NCBI GenBank assembly: GCA_040902765.1 | Contig: JBBDWO010000011.1 | Span: 1 to 64,000 of the forward strand | Reading direction: 5' to 3' | Length of the DNA stretch: 64,000 bases | Source: Acidimicrobiia bacterium | Lineage (GTDB): Bacteria; Actinomycetota; Acidimicrobiia; Spongiisociales; UBA11373 | Shown: in pieces, positions 1-9,977 of the stretch | Position numbering within the stretch: the stretch's first letter is position 1 | Layout: the number at the start of each line of letters is the position of its first letter | Notes under the pieces: model-generated | The model's input: the letters and a program-made list of their open reading frames with translations, nothing else | Database searches by the model: none | Told to the model about the DNA's origin: nothing | Position numbers and translations under genes: made by a program

Positions 1-95
1 CCGAAGGCCGATGACGGAGGGGGAGGCCAGACGCGTCGCGAGGCCCACGTAGCGTGCACCCTCCCCCCTCCCCTCCGGTCGCTGCGCTCCTTACG

Positions 96-124
96 GGACT
101 CCCCCCTACGGGGGGAGAGAGTCC
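96..124. terminator. GC-rich inverted repeat, possible terminator
   Basis: Outer arms GGACT/AGTCC and inner arms of six C and six G enclose a TAC loop, with a four-base bulge on one side. It lies just past the stop of the minus-strand metallopeptidase and could end its transcript. There is no T-run, so an intrinsic terminator is not certain. Nothing else is recognisable in bases 1-156. Confidence 0.4.
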
Positions 125-156
125 TACCGCCGGATGGTCCAAGTTCTGAGTACTCC

Positions 157-516
157 TCATCCCCAGCCGAGGTCGTGGAGTCGCTCGTCGTCGATGCCCA
201 GGTGGTGGGCGACCTCGTGGAGGACGGTGCGCCGGATCTGCTTGCGCAGACGGGCCGGCGTCAGCCGCATCGCCAGGTGGGGTCCCATGAAGATCGAGAT
301 CCGGTCCGGCAGCACGCCGGTGTAGTGGCTCCCCCGATCGAGCAGGGACACCCCCTCGTACAGCCCGAGGAGGCTGCGGCCCTCGGCGACTGCCTCCTGG
401 TCGGGGTTCGGCCACTCCTCCACCACTACGTGCAGGTTGTTCACGACCTCACGCACCCACTCGGGCAGCTCGGCGAGGGCCTCGTCGACGATCTTCTCGA
501 ACTCGGCGATGTTCAC
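157..516 (-). CDS. Small zincin-like metallopeptidase (PF06262-type)
   Basis: A small soluble protein with a C-terminal HEVAHHLGIDDERLHDLGWG, that is an HExxH zinc site followed by a conserved H-x-G and a distal Asp/Glu region, as in the minimal zincin family PF06262 (function poorly known). I place the start at the GTG at 516 because family members begin close to an F-E-x-x-V-x-E-A-L segment and are about 115-130 residues long; this gives 119 residues. The frame is open to 597 with ATGs at 597 and 570, but those would overlap the start of the divergent acetyltransferase. No clear ribosome site precedes 516. Substrate unknown. Confidence 0.75.
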   Translation of the reverse strand: MNIAEFEKIVDEALAELPEWVREVVNNLHVVVEEWPNPDQEAVAEGRSLLGLYEGVSLLDRGSHYTGVLPDRISIFMGPHLAMRLTPARLRKQIRRTVLHEVAHHLGIDDERLHDLGWG

Positions 517-568
517 CCGGTCGAGGATACGGCCGTCACCGGCAGCGGCGGTCGACGAGAATCCACCC

Positions 569-1150
569 ATGCCCGAGATCACCGTCGTGCCCGCCACCGC
601 GGATCGCTACGAGGACGTGTGCTCGATCCTGCCCACCTCCGGCGGGTGGGGCTGCACCTGCCAGTACTACCGCCTGTCGGCAGGCGACTTCTCCAGGTCG
701 ACGATGGAGGGACGGCTCTCTGCCCTGGAGGCGCAGATGGCGAAGCCACCGGCGCCGGGCGTGGTTGCCTACGCCGACGGCGTGCCGGTGGGCTGGTGCG
801 CATTTGCGCCTCGCACCGAGTACGAGCGGCTGATGCGATCGCGCACCATCCCCTTCGTCGACGACGTCCCGGTGTGGTCGGTGGTCTGCTTCGTGGTCAA
901 GACGGGCCATCGTCGCCAGGGCATCAGCAAGGCCCTGCTGGAGGGGGCCGTCGAGTACGCCCGGTCTCAGGGTGCCCCGGCGCTGGAGGCGTACCCGATA
1001 GATCCGGCAGGCGAACGGGTGAGTACGGCCTTCCTGTTCGTCGGGACGGTGAGCACCTTCGAGGAATCCGGCTTCCGCAAGGTGGTCGAAACCGACGCCC
1101 GAAGCGCCCGTCTCCCCCGCTGGCTGATGCGTCTGGACCTCACCGGGTAG
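569..1150 (+). CDS. GNAT-family N-acetyltransferase
   Basis: A 193-residue protein with the acetyl-CoA pyrophosphate-binding loop of GNAT enzymes (TGHRRQGISKALLEGA, about residues 112-127) after a VVCFVVK beta strand, and the usual C-terminal beta-alpha region. The start at 569 (MPEITVVPATADRY) fits family N-termini; the frame is open further upstream but would run deep into the divergent metallopeptidase. A WGCTCQYYR segment near residue 27 is Cys-rich and resembles GNAT proteins of unknown substrate. Acceptor unknown. Confidence 0.85.
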   Translation: MPEITVVPATADRYEDVCSILPTSGGWGCTCQYYRLSAGDFSRSTMEGRLSALEAQMAKPPAPGVVAYADGVPVGWCAFAPRTEYERLMRSRTIPFVDDVPVWSVVCFVVKTGHRRQGISKALLEGAVEYARSQGAPALEAYPIDPAGERVSTAFLFVGTVSTFEESGFRKVVETDARSARLPRWLMRLDLTG

Positions 1151-1184
1151 ACCCACACGCCACCACTACAATCCGGCGCCCCTG

Positions 1185-1259
1185 GGGCGCTTAGCTCAGC
1201 GGGAGAGCGCTGCCTTCACACGGCAGAGGTCACTGGTTCAATCCCAGTAGCGCCCACCA
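1185..1259 (+). tRNA. tRNA-Val(CAC)
   Basis: Full cloverleaf: acceptor GGGCGCT/AGCGCCC, D-arm GCTC/GAGC, anticodon stem CTGCC/GGCAG with loop TTCACAC (anticodon CAC), T-arm ACTGG/CCAGT, discriminator A and an encoded CCA. A LigD-polymerase fragment starts about 35 bases downstream. Confidence 0.97.
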
Positions 1260-1293
1260 CGCACAGATCACCGCGGTTCCCACTCCCCCGTAG

Positions 1294-1518
1294 TCTCACT
1301 TCCATGCCCCGACCGTCACCGTCGACGACGCGTCACACCCGGACGGGGTGATCTGGGACCTCGACCCTCCTCGAGTCGACCTCGCCCGCGATGCCGCGCG
1401 GGCACTGCGCGCGGTGCTTGACGACGTCGGTGTGTCCGTCGGCCTCATGACCTCGGGATCGAACGGGTATCACCTAGTGGAGGTCGAAGACCTGGAAACC
1501 CTGGATCCCGTCTCCTAG
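1294..1518 (+). pseudogene. LigD-type DNA polymerase/primase domain fragment
   Basis: The frame between TAG at 1291 and TAG at 1516 encodes residues typical of the LigD polymerase domain: HPDGVIWDLDPP (the D-x-D metal motif) followed by an amphipathic helix and LMTSGSNGYHLVEVED (compare the T-S-G-x-x-G-x-H motif). Both motifs are in order and correctly spaced, but the rest of the roughly 300-residue domain is missing on both sides. The only start-like codon is GTG 1348. This is best read as a gene remnant; a short expressed peptide is possible. It may be what is left of an end-joining polymerase gene or an element beside the tRNA. Confidence 0.6.
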
Positions 1519-1614
1519 GGCCGATGTGCCCCAACAACGCTGAGAAAGGGCCAACGGCCCTACCGCACACCAGACCGACTGGCGGAGGCTGCGAGGGTCA
1601 ATGGAGGTGTTTCG

Positions 1615-2028
1615 ATGGACGAACGAAGCGTCATCCTCATCGACCTCCCCGAAGGGCGGTCTGTCGACACGGACTTCTTGGAGAACTTGGGCCACACGGT
1701 CGTCGTGTGCCACGGCCCGCCGCTCCGCACCCTGTGTCCGATCCTCGCCGGAGAGGAGTGTCCGAAGGTCGGTTCAGCCCATGGTGTCATCTTCGAACTC
1801 GATCTGGAACGGCCTCAGCACCGGGCGATCCTGGCTGCATACCAGGACATGCTCCCGGATGACATCCCCCTCCGGGTTTCGACGACGCCAGAACTGGCTC
1901 GCCGTCACGCCGCGTTGCTCTCGGGCGTGCAGGTCTGGACCCACGAGCCGACCATCGGTGAGCTCGACGGCTTCTCCGCCCTGGTAGAGGCCAGCGATCG
2001 GTTCCGAGAGGCCGAGCGCACAGCCTGA
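1615..2028 (+). CDS. Conserved hypothetical protein, receiver-like fold
   Basis: A 137-residue soluble protein. A ribosome site (GGAGGT at 1603-1608) precedes the ATG by six bases. The alternation of strands and helices (SVILIDLPE, HTVVVCHGPP, AHGVIFELDL, PLRVST, GVQVWTHEPTIGEL) suggests a Rossmann- or receiver-like fold. Three cysteines cluster at about residues 34-53 (C-H-G-P-P, L-C-P-I-L, E-C-P). There is no recognisable phospho-acceptor pocket and no DNA-binding domain. I do not know its function. Confidence 0.75.
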   Translation: MDERSVILIDLPEGRSVDTDFLENLGHTVVVCHGPPLRTLCPILAGEECPKVGSAHGVIFELDLERPQHRAILAAYQDMLPDDIPLRVSTTPELARRHAALLSGVQVWTHEPTIGELDGFSALVEASDRFREAERTA

Positions 2029-2067
2029 GGCCGCCCCCTGGTGGCTGGTCGGTAGGCCCAGCAGATC

Positions 2068-2094
2068 GAACCCCTGTTCGGTTAGACTCCGGCC
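2068..2094 (+). promoter_or_regulatory. LexA (SOS) box and -10 element for dinB
   Basis: GAAC-CCCT-GTTC at 2068-2079 is a perfect GAAC-N4-GTTC palindrome core, the actinobacterial SOS box, flanked by TC and GG. It ends three bases before TAGACT (2083-2088), a -10 hexamer placed six bases before the GTG of dinB. LexA bound here would cover the promoter. The same core recurs at lexA in this window. Confidence 0.8.
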
Positions 2095-3315
2095 GTGGGA
2101 GCCGCGTCGAACATCCTGCACGCCGACCTCGATGCGTTCTACGCGTCCGTCGAGCAGCTCATGGATTCGACGCTTCGGGGGCTGCCGATCGCCGTTGGTG
2201 GCGGGGTGGTCCTCGCCGCTTCCTATGAGGCGAAGGCCTTCGGGGTCCGCGGTGGCATGCCGGGGCGGCAGGCACGTCGGCTGTGCCCCGAGTTGCGGTT
2301 CGTTCCCGGGCACTTCTCCGAGTACCAGCGGCTGGCCGACGAGGTCTTTGCCGTGTGCGAGGACTTCACCCCGGTGATCGAGCGCGTCTCGATCGACGAG
2401 GCGTTCATCGACGTAGCGGGGTCGACCCATCTGTTCGGATCTGCTGCCGACATCGCTGCGACGATCCGACGCCGGGTGAGCGCCGAGATCGGACTCCCGC
2501 TGTCGATCGGCGTCGCCCGCACCAAGCATCTCGCCAAGATCGCTTCCCAGGTCGCCAAGCCCGACGGACTCGTCGTGGTCGAACCCGAACGCGAGTCGGA
2601 GTTCCTTCATCCGCTCCCCGTCGGTCTCATTTGGGGCGTGGGTCCGGTCACCCGAGAGCGGCTCGAGGCCGAGGGCATCACCACCATCGGCCAACTGGCG
2701 GTCGCTGCACCGGATCGGCTCGAGCAACTGCTCGGCGCTGCGGTGGGGGCGAAAGTCGGATCCCTCGCCCGCAACGACGACCCCCGGCGCGTGACGGGTG
2801 GTCAGCGGGTTCGGTCGCTCAGTGCTCAGTCGGCGACCCGGCGACGCACGCCCGACCCTGACTTCGTCACCCGCACGCTGCTGCATCTCGCCGATCGGGT
2901 GTCATCCCGGCTGCGCGCCAAGCACCGCATGGGCAGAACCGTCACCGGACGGGTCCGCTTCGCCGACCTGCGCGCCGTCAGCCGCTCGGTGACCCTGCCC
3001 GAAGCGACCTCCAGCACCTCGATCATCGCCGAAATCGCCCGCGAGCTGGTGATCGCGGCCCTGGCGGACCATCCCGAGGAGCGCGAGATCAGCCTGCTCG
3101 GCGTGGCGGTCTCCGGCCTGGAAGACGAGACGCCGGATCAGCCGTCACTGCCGTTTGCCGCGAGGGCTAGGCCCGTCGCTCGGCGTGACCTCGAGCGTGC
3201 CGTCGATGGGGTTCGACAGAAGTTCGGACGGGGCTCCGTCGGCTTCGCGTCCGTGGAACTCCGCGAGCAGGGTGTCCCCGACCCCTTCCGCGAGTTGGCG
3301 GAGCGGGACCTCTGA
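2095..3315 (+). CDS. dinB: DNA polymerase IV (Y-family, translesion)
   Basis: A 406-residue Y-family polymerase. HADLDAFYASVEQ at the N-terminus and SIDEAFIDV near residue 100 carry the catalytic acidic residues; IGVARTKHLAKIAS (about 140-153) and the helix-hairpin-helix GVGPVTRERLEAEGI (about 180) follow, then the little-finger domain. The GTG start has no ribosome site but sits six bases after a -10 box, so the mRNA is probably leaderless. The C-terminus lacks an obvious clamp-binding pentapeptide of the QLxLF type, though QPSLPF near 350 could serve. LexA box directly upstream: SOS-induced mutagenic bypass polymerase. Confidence 0.95.
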   Translation: MGAASNILHADLDAFYASVEQLMDSTLRGLPIAVGGGVVLAASYEAKAFGVRGGMPGRQARRLCPELRFVPGHFSEYQRLADEVFAVCEDFTPVIERVSIDEAFIDVAGSTHLFGSAADIAATIRRRVSAEIGLPLSIGVARTKHLAKIASQVAKPDGLVVVEPERESEFLHPLPVGLIWGVGPVTRERLEAEGITTIGQLAVAAPDRLEQLLGAAVGAKVGSLARNDDPRRVTGGQRVRSLSAQSATRRRTPDPDFVTRTLLHLADRVSSRLRAKHRMGRTVTGRVRFADLRAVSRSVTLPEATSSTSIIAEIARELVIAALADHPEEREISLLGVAVSGLEDETPDQPSLPFAARARPVARRDLERAVDGVRQKFGRGSVGFASVELREQGVPDPFRELAERDL

Positions 3316-3322
3316 CCCTTGT

Positions 3323-4891
3323 TCAACCGAGCATCGCCATCCCGGGCGGGGTGAGGAACTCGGGGAACGCCTCTTCGAGGCACACGGTGGCGAACAGGTC
3401 CCGGGCGTCGTCGATCCTGCCGGGATGACCCGCATCGCGCAGCATCTGGACCTCGTCCTCCAGGGCGGCGCTGACACGCTCGCGGGTGACAACGGATCCG
3501 TCGGTCGTCTCGGCTCCGTGCCGTATCCACTGCCAGATCTGTGACCGCGAGATCTCGGCGGTCGCGGTGTCCTCCATGAGGTTGTCGATGGCGACAGCGC
3601 CCGATCCTCCCAGCCAGGCAGCCAGGTAGCGCAGGCCCACTGACACATTGTCGTGCACGCCTCCGTCGGTGACAGCGGCACCGGGGATCGTCACGTCGAG
3701 AAGGTCGGCGGCGGAAACGTCGACGTCCTCTCGCAACCGGTCGATCTGGTTGGGCTGGTCGCCGAGGGCCGCGTCGAACACCTCGGTCACCACCGGAATG
3801 AGGTCCGGGTGGGCCACCCACGCTCCGTCGAAGCCCTGGGAGCACTCGCGCTCCTTGTCGGCGCGAACGCGAGGCAGCGCGACTTCGTTGATCGCCGGGT
3901 CCTTGCGAGACGGGATGAGGGCCGACATGCCGCCCATCGCATGGGCGCCGCGGCGATGGCAGGCACGCACGAGCGCCTCCGCGTAGGCACGCATGAAGGG
4001 GACCGCCATGGTCACCGAGCTGCGATCCGGAAGGAGGAATTCGGGGTGCTCGCGGAACTTCTTGATGACCGAGAAGATGTAGTCCCAGCGGCCCGCGTTG
4101 AGCCCGGACGAGTGGTCGCGCAGCTCGTAGAGGATCTCTTCCATCTCGAAGGCTGCGGTGATCACCTCGATGAGCACGGTGGCGCGCACCGACCCATGCG
4201 GGATGCCGAGACGCTCCTGGGCGAAGACGAATACGTCATTCCACAGCCGCGCCTCCAGGTGACCCTCCAGCTTCGCCAGGTAGAAGTAGGGGCCGGAGCC
4301 TCGATCGAGCAGTTCGGCGGCGTTGTGGAACAGGTACAGCCCGGCATCGACGAGGGAGCCGGACATGGGTTCACCGTCGACGACGACGCGGGGCTCGTCG
4401 AGGTGCCACCCACGGGGACGGACGAGCAGCGTCGCCGTGCGGTCGGAAAGCTCGTAGGACTTGTCGTTCTCCTCGTGGGAGATCGTGCGGCGTACCGCGT
4501 CGAACAGGTTCACCTGGCCTTCGATCATGTTCGTCCAGGTCGGAGAGTGAGCGTCCTCGAAGTCCGCCATGAAGCACCGGGCCCCCGAGTTGAGCGCGTT
4601 GATCACCATCTTGCGGTCGGTGGGTCCGGTGATCTCCACCCGGCGATCGCGTAGGTCAGCCGGAGGCTCGGCCACGCTCCAGTCGCCGGATCGAATCGCG
4701 GCGGTGTCCGCCCGGAAGTCGGGACGCTCGCCCCGGTCGAAGGCCTCCTGTCGCGCTGCCCGCTCGGTGAGAAGGGAGCGACGCGTCGGCTCGAACCGCC
4801 GGTGCAGCTCGGCCAGGAAGGTGAGAGCCTCGCCGCTGAGGATCTCTTTGAAACGGCCATCGGTCGAGCCGGTCACCTGCGCAGCCGTCAT
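3323..4891 (-). CDS. aceB: Malate synthase A
   Basis: A 522-residue enzyme that condenses glyoxylate with acetyl-CoA to malate, the second step of the glyoxylate shunt. The signature region [19 protein letters not shown] (about residues 95-113) and [20 protein letters not shown] (catalytic Glu/Arg segment, about 235) are typical of form A. Length matches the A form (about 530), not the roughly 720-residue G form usual in actinobacteria. I start at the ATG at 4891, which overlaps the aceK stop in ATGA and follows a G-rich site; upstream codons lie inside aceK. Last gene of aceA-aceK-aceB. It ends seven bases from the convergent dinB, with no room for a separate terminator. Confidence 0.95.
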   Translation of the reverse strand: MTAAQVTGSTDGRFKEILSGEALTFLAELHRRFEPTRRSLLTERAARQEAFDRGERPDFRADTAAIRSGDWSVAEPPADLRDRRVEITGPTDRKMVINALNSGARCFMADFEDAHSPTWTNMIEGQVNLFDAVRRTISHEENDKSYELSDRTATLLVRPRGWHLDEPRVVVDGEPMSGSLVDAGLYLFHNAAELLDRGSGPYFYLAKLEGHLEARLWNDVFVFAQERLGIPHGSVRATVLIEVITAAFEMEEILYELRDHSSGLNAGRWDYIFSVIKKFREHPEFLLPDRSSVTMAVPFMRAYAEALVRACHRRGAHAMGGMSALIPSRKDPAINEVALPRVRADKERECSQGFDGAWVAHPDLIPVVTEVFDAALGDQPNQIDRLREDVDVSAADLLDVTIPGAAVTDGGVHDNVSVGLRYLAAWLGGSGAVAIDNLMEDTATAEISRSQIWQWIRHGAETTDGSVVTRERVSAALEDEVQMLRDAGHPGRIDDARDLFATVCLEEAFPEFLTPPGMAMLG

Positions 4892-6660
4892 CTCGCGCTC
4901 CCTTCCTGCGGGTCGTTTCGCTCGCGCTGTGAGTCTGGCGCGGGCTCCGGCGACACGCTCAGCCGGCGGTCCTCCGGATATGGGGACGGGTCGAACAGCT
5001 CGCCGGCGGCGAGACGCTCCTGCACATCGGTCCACCACGCCGGGTCGAAGAGTCCGGGGTGATGCTCCTCGAGCACCGTTCGCATCGGCTTCGCCATCAT
5101 TCCGGCCAACTCCTCGGGGAAGACATCCTCGTGGCGCACGCCGTACCAGGGCTCGGCCGACAACTCGTCATCGGGATTCGTCGGCTCCGGGACGGCTCGG
5201 AAGCACATCCGATCGAGGAGCTCGAGCTCGTCATAGTCGTAGGACACGACCCGCCCGTGACGGGTCACACCGAAGTTCTTCGGGAGCAGGTCACCGGGGA
5301 ACACGCCGGTGACGGCGAGGTCCTCGATGGCCCGTCCGAAGTCGGCTATTACGCGATCGCGCCCCTCGGGGTCGCCCGCGAGATGGACGTCGAGGGGTGT
5401 GACGCGCCGCTCCAGGTATGCGTGCTCGATCACCAGGTACTCCCCATCCTCGTGCACCGTCCGTGCCGCCTGGTCGAGCAGTTCCGCGGCGAGAGGGTCG
5501 GTGAACCGATCACGCCGCAGCCGGAGGTGCTCGAACTCCTGGGCCTCGACGAGGCGCCCGGCGCGGTCGTGCCCGAAGACGAGTCGGTAGCGGTCGCGCA
5601 CCGTCTGGCGTGTGATCCGCTTCTGCGGTGGCAGGTGATCGCGGATCACCTTGAACACGATGTCGAAGCCAGCCATGGTGAACACGACCATCACCATGCC
5701 CGGGGTCCCGGGAGCGTGATCGAACCGTTCGTCGGTCGCGGCGAGATGGTGGACCAGGTCGCGGTACAACACGGTCTTGCCGTGCTTGTGGTGTCCCACA
5801 GCCATGTACAGCTCGGCGGTGCGCTTGCGAGGCAGGAGGCCGCGCAGGAACTCGACCAGTGCGTGAGCGGGCTCGGCGTCCACGAGGAACGGTGAGCGTG
5901 TGAACGAGAAGAGGATGCTCACCTCGTCCTCCGAGGTGAGCATCGCGTCGAGGCGTACTCCCTCCTCGGTGTGGGCGAAGGCGAGCACGAGAGGCATAGG
6001 ACCGGCCGTGGTGATTGCCCGTCCCACGAGGTACGCCGCGGTGCGTCGATGGAACAGTGCGGTGATCGCCTCCACTCGGTCGATCCCCGCCGGTGCCATC
6101 TCAGCGAGCCGCCGGGCGGCGGCGGCCACATCGCCGTCTCGATCGGCATACGGGGCGTCAGGGCCGAGTGCATCGAGAAGCCGGTCGATCAGGGTCGCCG
6201 CGTTCGATCCCTCGAAGACCGCGTGGACCGGCGAACGAGCCGCAGGCGGTGGATTATCCCAGTCGGTGTCGACGAACTCGATGTCGGGGTCGACACCGGC
6301 GGTGGTGAACACGCGCCGGGTGAGGGAGTTGAAAAAGGTCTCGGCGAGCTGCCAGTCGGCGTCCGCGGCGATGTGCCCCGAGTACACGGCCTTCATTCCC
6401 GCCCACACGATGCGATCGTCGATCCGGTCGCCCAGGATCGCTCGCACCCCCTCGAGCGCGTGCGACACCGACGCGTCGTACGCGTCCAACCGGTGAGAGG
6501 CGTCGGCGACTGATCCGTGCCAGTCGCGATCGGCGAACCGCTCGCTGGCCTGTTTCGTCACCGCACGAAACGCTTGTCGGGAGGCCCAGAAGGCGTCCTC
6601 GATTGTTGCGGCACCCTCGTTGGCGAGGAAGCTGGCGCTTCGGCGCCCGGTGAGGGTCAC
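4888..6660 (-). CDS. aceK: Isocitrate dehydrogenase kinase/phosphatase
   Basis: A 590-residue AceK. In enteric bacteria it phosphorylates and dephosphorylates isocitrate dehydrogenase to divert isocitrate into the glyoxylate shunt. The kinase-like C-terminal half is well conserved: [16 protein letters not shown] (ATP lysine), [28 protein letters not shown], then [19 protein letters not shown] and SYDYDEL with the catalytic and metal-binding Asp/Asn residues, and EPWYGV. The N-terminal regulatory domain is more divergent. GTG start at 6660 overlaps the aceA stop (GTGA). AceK is known mainly from Proteobacteria, so its presence here is noteworthy; the isocitrate dehydrogenase target is not in the window. 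Confidence 0.93.
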   Translation of the reverse strand: MTLTGRRSASFLANEGAATIEDAFWASRQAFRAVTKQASERFADRDWHGSVADASHRLDAYDASVSHALEGVRAILGDRIDDRIVWAGMKAVYSGHIAADADWQLAETFFNSLTRRVFTTAGVDPDIEFVDTDWDNPPPAARSPVHAVFEGSNAATLIDRLLDALGPDAPYADRDGDVAAAARRLAEMAPAGIDRVEAITALFHRRTAAYLVGRAITTAGPMPLVLAFAHTEEGVRLDAMLTSEDEVSILFSFTRSPFLVDAEPAHALVEFLRGLLPRKRTAELYMAVGHHKHGKTVLYRDLVHHLAATDERFDHAPGTPGMVMVVFTMAGFDIVFKVIRDHLPPQKRITRQTVRDRYRLVFGHDRAGRLVEAQEFEHLRLRRDRFTDPLAAELLDQAARTVHEDGEYLVIEHAYLERRVTPLDVHLAGDPEGRDRVIADFGRAIEDLAVTGVFPGDLLPKNFGVTRHGRVVSYDYDELELLDRMCFRAVPEPTNPDDELSAEPWYGVRHEDVFPEELAGMMAKPMRTVLEEHHPGLFDPAWWTDVQERLAAGELFDPSPYPEDRRLSVSPEPAPDSQRERNDPQEGSAR

Positions 6661-7937
6661 GGTGTCCCGACGAACTGGTCCTGTTCGGTGGAGCCCGCCA
6701 GTGCCAGGGTGGAGGCGGCGCCGCCGGAAATCACCTGCGCCACCAGGTCGAAGTAGCCGGCGCCGACCTCGCGCTGGTGCCGCGTCGCCGTGTACCCGAA
6801 CTCTTCCGCGGCGAACTCCCTCTCCTGGAGGTCGACGTACGCCGCCATCCCGGACCGCGCGTACCCGTGGGCCAGTTCGAACATCGACAGGGCCACAGCG
6901 TGGAAGCCGGCCAGTGTGATGAACTGGAATCGGTACCCCATCGCCCCCAACTCCTTCTGGAAGTCGGCGATGGTGGCGTCATCGAGGTGGCGCCTCCAGT
7001 TGAAGGACGGAGAGCAGTTGTAGGCGAGCAGCTTTCCGGGGAATTCGGCGTGGATCGCGTCGGCGAATACGCGGGCCTCCTCCAGGTCGGGGGTGGCGGT
7101 CTCGCACCAGATGAGGTCGGTGTAGGGGGCGTAGGCAAGTCCGCGCCGCACCGCCGCCTCCATGCCGTTGCGGACCACGAAGTAGCCCTCGGAGGTGCGT
7201 TCGCCGGTCACCAAGTCCCGGTCCGCAGGGTCGATGTCGCTCATCAGCAGCGAGGCCCCGAGCGAGTCGGTGCGGGCGACGAGGACGGTGGGCACCCCCG
7301 CCACGTCGGCGGCGAGCCGTGCCGCCGTCAGCGTGCGTACGTGCTGTGACGTGGGGACCAGGACCTTGCCCCCCATGTGGCCACACTTCTTCTCGGAGGC
7401 GAGCTGATCTTCGAAGTGGACGCCGGCGGCCCCTGCCTCGATCATCGCCACGGTGAGCTCGTAGGCGTTGAGGGCACCGCCGAAGCCGGCCTCAGCGTCG
7501 GCGACGATCGGCACCATCCAGTCGCGGGTCGCCCCGCCCTCTGCGGACTCGATCTGGTCGGCGCGCCGAAGGGCGTTGTTGATGCGGCGGACAAGGGTCG
7601 GGGCGCTGTTCGCGGGATACAGGCTCTGGTCCGGGTACGTCTGCCCGGCGAGGTTGTTGTCGGCGGCCACCTGCCACCCCGAGAGATAGATCGCATCGAG
7701 GTTCGCCTTCACCATCTGCACGGCCTGAGTGCCGGTGAGGGCGCCCAGCGCCGGAACGAAGTCCCGCTCGTGGAGGAGGCGCCACAGGCGCTCGGCGCCC
7801 CGGCGGGCGAGGGTGTGTTCGACGGCGACCGAGCCGCGCAGGCGGGCGACGTCGGCGGCCGCGTAGTCCCGACGGATGCCCTCCCACCTCGCAGAGGTGG
7901 CCCACTCTCGTTCCAGTGCCTCGATGACCTCGTCCAT
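6657..7937 (-). CDS. aceA: Isocitrate lyase
   Basis: A 426-residue isocitrate lyase that splits isocitrate into succinate and glyoxylate. The active-site motif [14 protein letters not shown] (about residue 185) and [15 protein letters not shown] are diagnostic; [14 protein letters not shown] is also a family hallmark. The ATG at 7937 is preceded by GGGAGGA at a somewhat long nine-base spacing and gives the usual length; the frame is open upstream but runs into the divergent regulator. First gene of the aceA-aceK-aceB operon and therefore the gene whose promoter faces the RamB-like regulator. Confidence 0.96.
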   Translation of the reverse strand: MDEVIEALEREWATSARWEGIRRDYAAADVARLRGSVAVEHTLARRGAERLWRLLHERDFVPALGALTGTQAVQMVKANLDAIYLSGWQVAADNNLAGQTYPDQSLYPANSAPTLVRRINNALRRADQIESAEGGATRDWMVPIVADAEAGFGGALNAYELTVAMIEAGAAGVHFEDQLASEKKCGHMGGKVLVPTSQHVRTLTAARLAADVAGVPTVLVARTDSLGASLLMSDIDPADRDLVTGERTSEGYFVVRNGMEAAVRRGLAYAPYTDLIWCETATPDLEEARVFADAIHAEFPGKLLAYNCSPSFNWRRHLDDATIADFQKELGAMGYRFQFITLAGFHAVALSMFELAHGYARSGMAAYVDLQEREFAAEEFGYTATRHQREVGAGYFDLVAQVISGGAASTLALAGSTEQDQFVGTP

Positions 7938-8016
7938 GCGGTGGTGTCCTCCCTCGTGAGCGCTAGCCGTTACAGAGGAGTATTCTTCACTCGGCGCGGC
8001 CATTCCAGGGGTCCTG
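7938..8016. promoter_or_regulatory. Shared aceA/ramB-like control region
   Basis: A 79-base divergent intergenic region holding both promoters. A short palindrome GAGT-N7-ACTC (7978-7992) in an AT-richer patch is the best operator candidate for the neighbouring regulator. In Corynebacterium glutamicum, RamB represses aceA and aceB and its own gene; the site here does not obviously match the corynebacterial consensus, so the operator assignment is an inference. Confidence 0.4.
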
Positions 8017-9507
8017 ATGGTTAAATCCGACCAGAGTTCACAAAAGCCCACGACGCGTGCGAATGATTTGCCCGGCCTTGACACCCGAGTCTTCGGTCAC
8101 CGTCTGCGCCATGCCCGCAAGGAGGCCGGCCTGACCCTCGCCGAGCTCGGTGAGCGGGTCGGTCGCCAGGCCTCGTATCTGTCGATGGTCGAGAACGGGC
8201 ATCGCGACCCGCCGCTGGGCCTGGTCGACGCCCTCGCCGCGGCGCTCGGTGTCGGGGTGGGGTCGCTGCTCGAGCCGGAGGCGCCCACACACAGGGCACG
8301 CCTCGAGATCGCAGTGGAGCGTGCCCAGGAAGACCCCTTGTACCGGGAGCTGGGGCTCCCCCACTTCAAGGCCTCGGCGCGGGTACCCGACGAGGCACTC
8401 GAGCACATCGTCGGGCTGTACGGGGAGCTACACCGGCGGTCTCTGCTCCGCTCCGCCACACCCGAAGAGGCGCGACGCGCCAACGCCGACCTGCGTGACG
8501 ACATGCGCCGGCGCGGCAACTACTTCCCCGAGATCGAGGAAGTGGCCGCCGAAGCCCTGCGTGGGGCCGACTACGGGGGATCGGGAGCGGTGCCGCCGCG
8601 GCTCCTCTCCGATGTCGCGGCCGGCTTCGGCTTCACGGTGCGGCAAGTGCAGGACCTCCCGACGTCGACCCGGTCGATCACCGACGGGAGGTCCCGCGTC
8701 ATCTACATCCCGCAGCGTGACGAGCTGCGCACCCGTGCCGCCAGGACCGTGGTGCTGCAGACCCTGGGTCACTTCGCTCTCGGGCACCGCGACCCCGTCG
8801 ACTTCGGCGACTTCCTCCGGCAGCGGGTCGAAGCCAACTACTTCGCCGCCGCCGTCCTCATGCCCGAGGCGGCCGCCGTGGCGTTCCTCAACGGCGCCAG
8901 GGCCGAGCGGGACCTGTCGGTGGAGGACCTCAAGGAGATCTTCTACGTGTCCTACGAGATGGCGGCGCATCGGTTCACCAACCTCGCCACACATCACCTG
9001 GGTATCGGGACCCATTTCATCCGTTCCGACGAGCAGGGGGTCATCTGGAAGGCGTATGAGAACGACGGTGTGCCCTTCCCGGCGGACCCGTTCGGCGCGA
9101 TCGAGGGGCAGCGGCTCTGTCGACGGTGGGGCACCCGCCAGGCGTTCGGGTCCGACGACCAGTTCGCCGTTCACTACCAGTACACGGACACTCCCGCGGG
9201 CACCTTCTGGTGCGCCACCCACGTCGAGGCAGACCGCGAGCCGCCACACGCCGTCACGGTGGGTGCCCGGTTCGAGGACAGCCGGTTCTTCCGTGGACGG
9301 GAGACGACGCGACGCTCCACCTCGACGTGTCCGGACGAGTCGTGCTGCCGGCGGCCCCCGGCGGAGCTGGCGGACCGGTGGGACGGGATCGTGTGGCCCG
9401 CGGCACGCACGCAGAGCCACGTCCTCGCCGCGCTCCCGGCGGGCACCTTCCCCGGCGTCGACATGACCGACGTCTACGAGTTCGTCGAGCGTCACACCCC
9501 CCGCTGA
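8017..9507 (+). CDS. ramB: RamB-like regulator (XRE domain plus IrrE-like and C-terminal DUF2083-type domains)
   Basis: A 496-residue regulator. A Cro/CI-type helix-turn-helix occupies about residues 28-82 ([20 protein letters not shown], then [15 protein letters not shown]). The centre has an IrrE/ImmA-like region in which the zinc motif is degraded ([13 protein letters not shown] instead of HExGH), as in short-chain fatty-acid regulators, so it is probably a sensor and not a protease. The C-terminus carries a STCPDESCC cysteine cluster that could bind a metal or cofactor. Its divergent position next to isocitrate lyase supports a role in acetate/glyoxylate control, as for RamB. Effector unknown. 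Confidence 0.85.
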   Translation: MVKSDQSSQKPTTRANDLPGLDTRVFGHRLRHARKEAGLTLAELGERVGRQASYLSMVENGHRDPPLGLVDALAAALGVGVGSLLEPEAPTHRARLEIAVERAQEDPLYRELGLPHFKASARVPDEALEHIVGLYGELHRRSLLRSATPEEARRANADLRDDMRRRGNYFPEIEEVAAEALRGADYGGSGAVPPRLLSDVAAGFGFTVRQVQDLPTSTRSITDGRSRVIYIPQRDELRTRAARTVVLQTLGHFALGHRDPVDFGDFLRQRVEANYFAAAVLMPEAAAVAFLNGARAERDLSVEDLKEIFYVSYEMAAHRFTNLATHHLGIGTHFIRSDEQGVIWKAYENDGVPFPADPFGAIEGQRLCRRWGTRQAFGSDDQFAVHYQYTDTPAGTFWCATHVEADREPPHAVTVGARFEDSRFFRGRETTRRSTSTCPDESCCRRPPAELADRWDGIVWPAARTQSHVLAALPAGTFPGVDMTDVYEFVERHTPR

Positions 9508-9533
9508 CCGCGGCGGTGCCCCATACTGGGGGC

Positions 9534-9977
9534 GTGAGAAGGTTCATCGCCCGGATCGACGCGGTCCTCATCCCCTGGCTGCGCCGGTGGAGCGTGCCGC
9601 TGCTGCGCGGCGCGCTCGGGGTGGTCTTCGTGTGGTTCGGCGCACTCAAGGTGCTCGACGTGTCCCCGGTCTCCGACCTGGTGGCCGACACCGTCTACTG
9701 GGTCGACCCGTCCTGGCTCGTCCCGGTACTCGGCGGGGTCGAGATCATCATCGGACTGGGACTGCTGCTGCGCCGTGGGCTTCGCCTCGTACTGGCCGCC
9801 CTGGTCCTGCAGCTGGCGGGAACCTTCCTGGTCTTCGCCGTCCGACCCGAGGTCGCCTTCCAGGACGGGAATCCGTTCCTGCTCTCGGTCTTGGGCGAGT
9901 TCGTCATCAAGAACCTGGTGCTGCTCACCGCCGCGCTGGTCGTCGGCTCGACCATCGAGCGCAGACCACGCGCCTAG
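9534..9977 (+). CDS. DoxX-like membrane protein
   Basis: A 147-residue protein with four predicted membrane segments: PLLRGALGVVFVWFGALKVL, LVPVLGGVEIIIGLGLLL, LVLAALVLQLAGTFLVFA and a last segment near FVIKNLVLLTAALVVG. The order and the polar G-x-x-K and E residues in the helices fit the DoxX/YkgB-like superfamily; molecular role unknown. GTG start lies six bases after CATACT (9522-9527), a -10 element, so the transcript is probably leaderless. Confidence 0.75.
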   Translation: MRRFIARIDAVLIPWLRRWSVPLLRGALGVVFVWFGALKVLDVSPVSDLVADTVYWVDPSWLVPVLGGVEIIIGLGLLLRRGLRLVLAALVLQLAGTFLVFAVRPEVAFQDGNPFLLSVLGEFVIKNLVLLTAALVVGSTIERRPRA

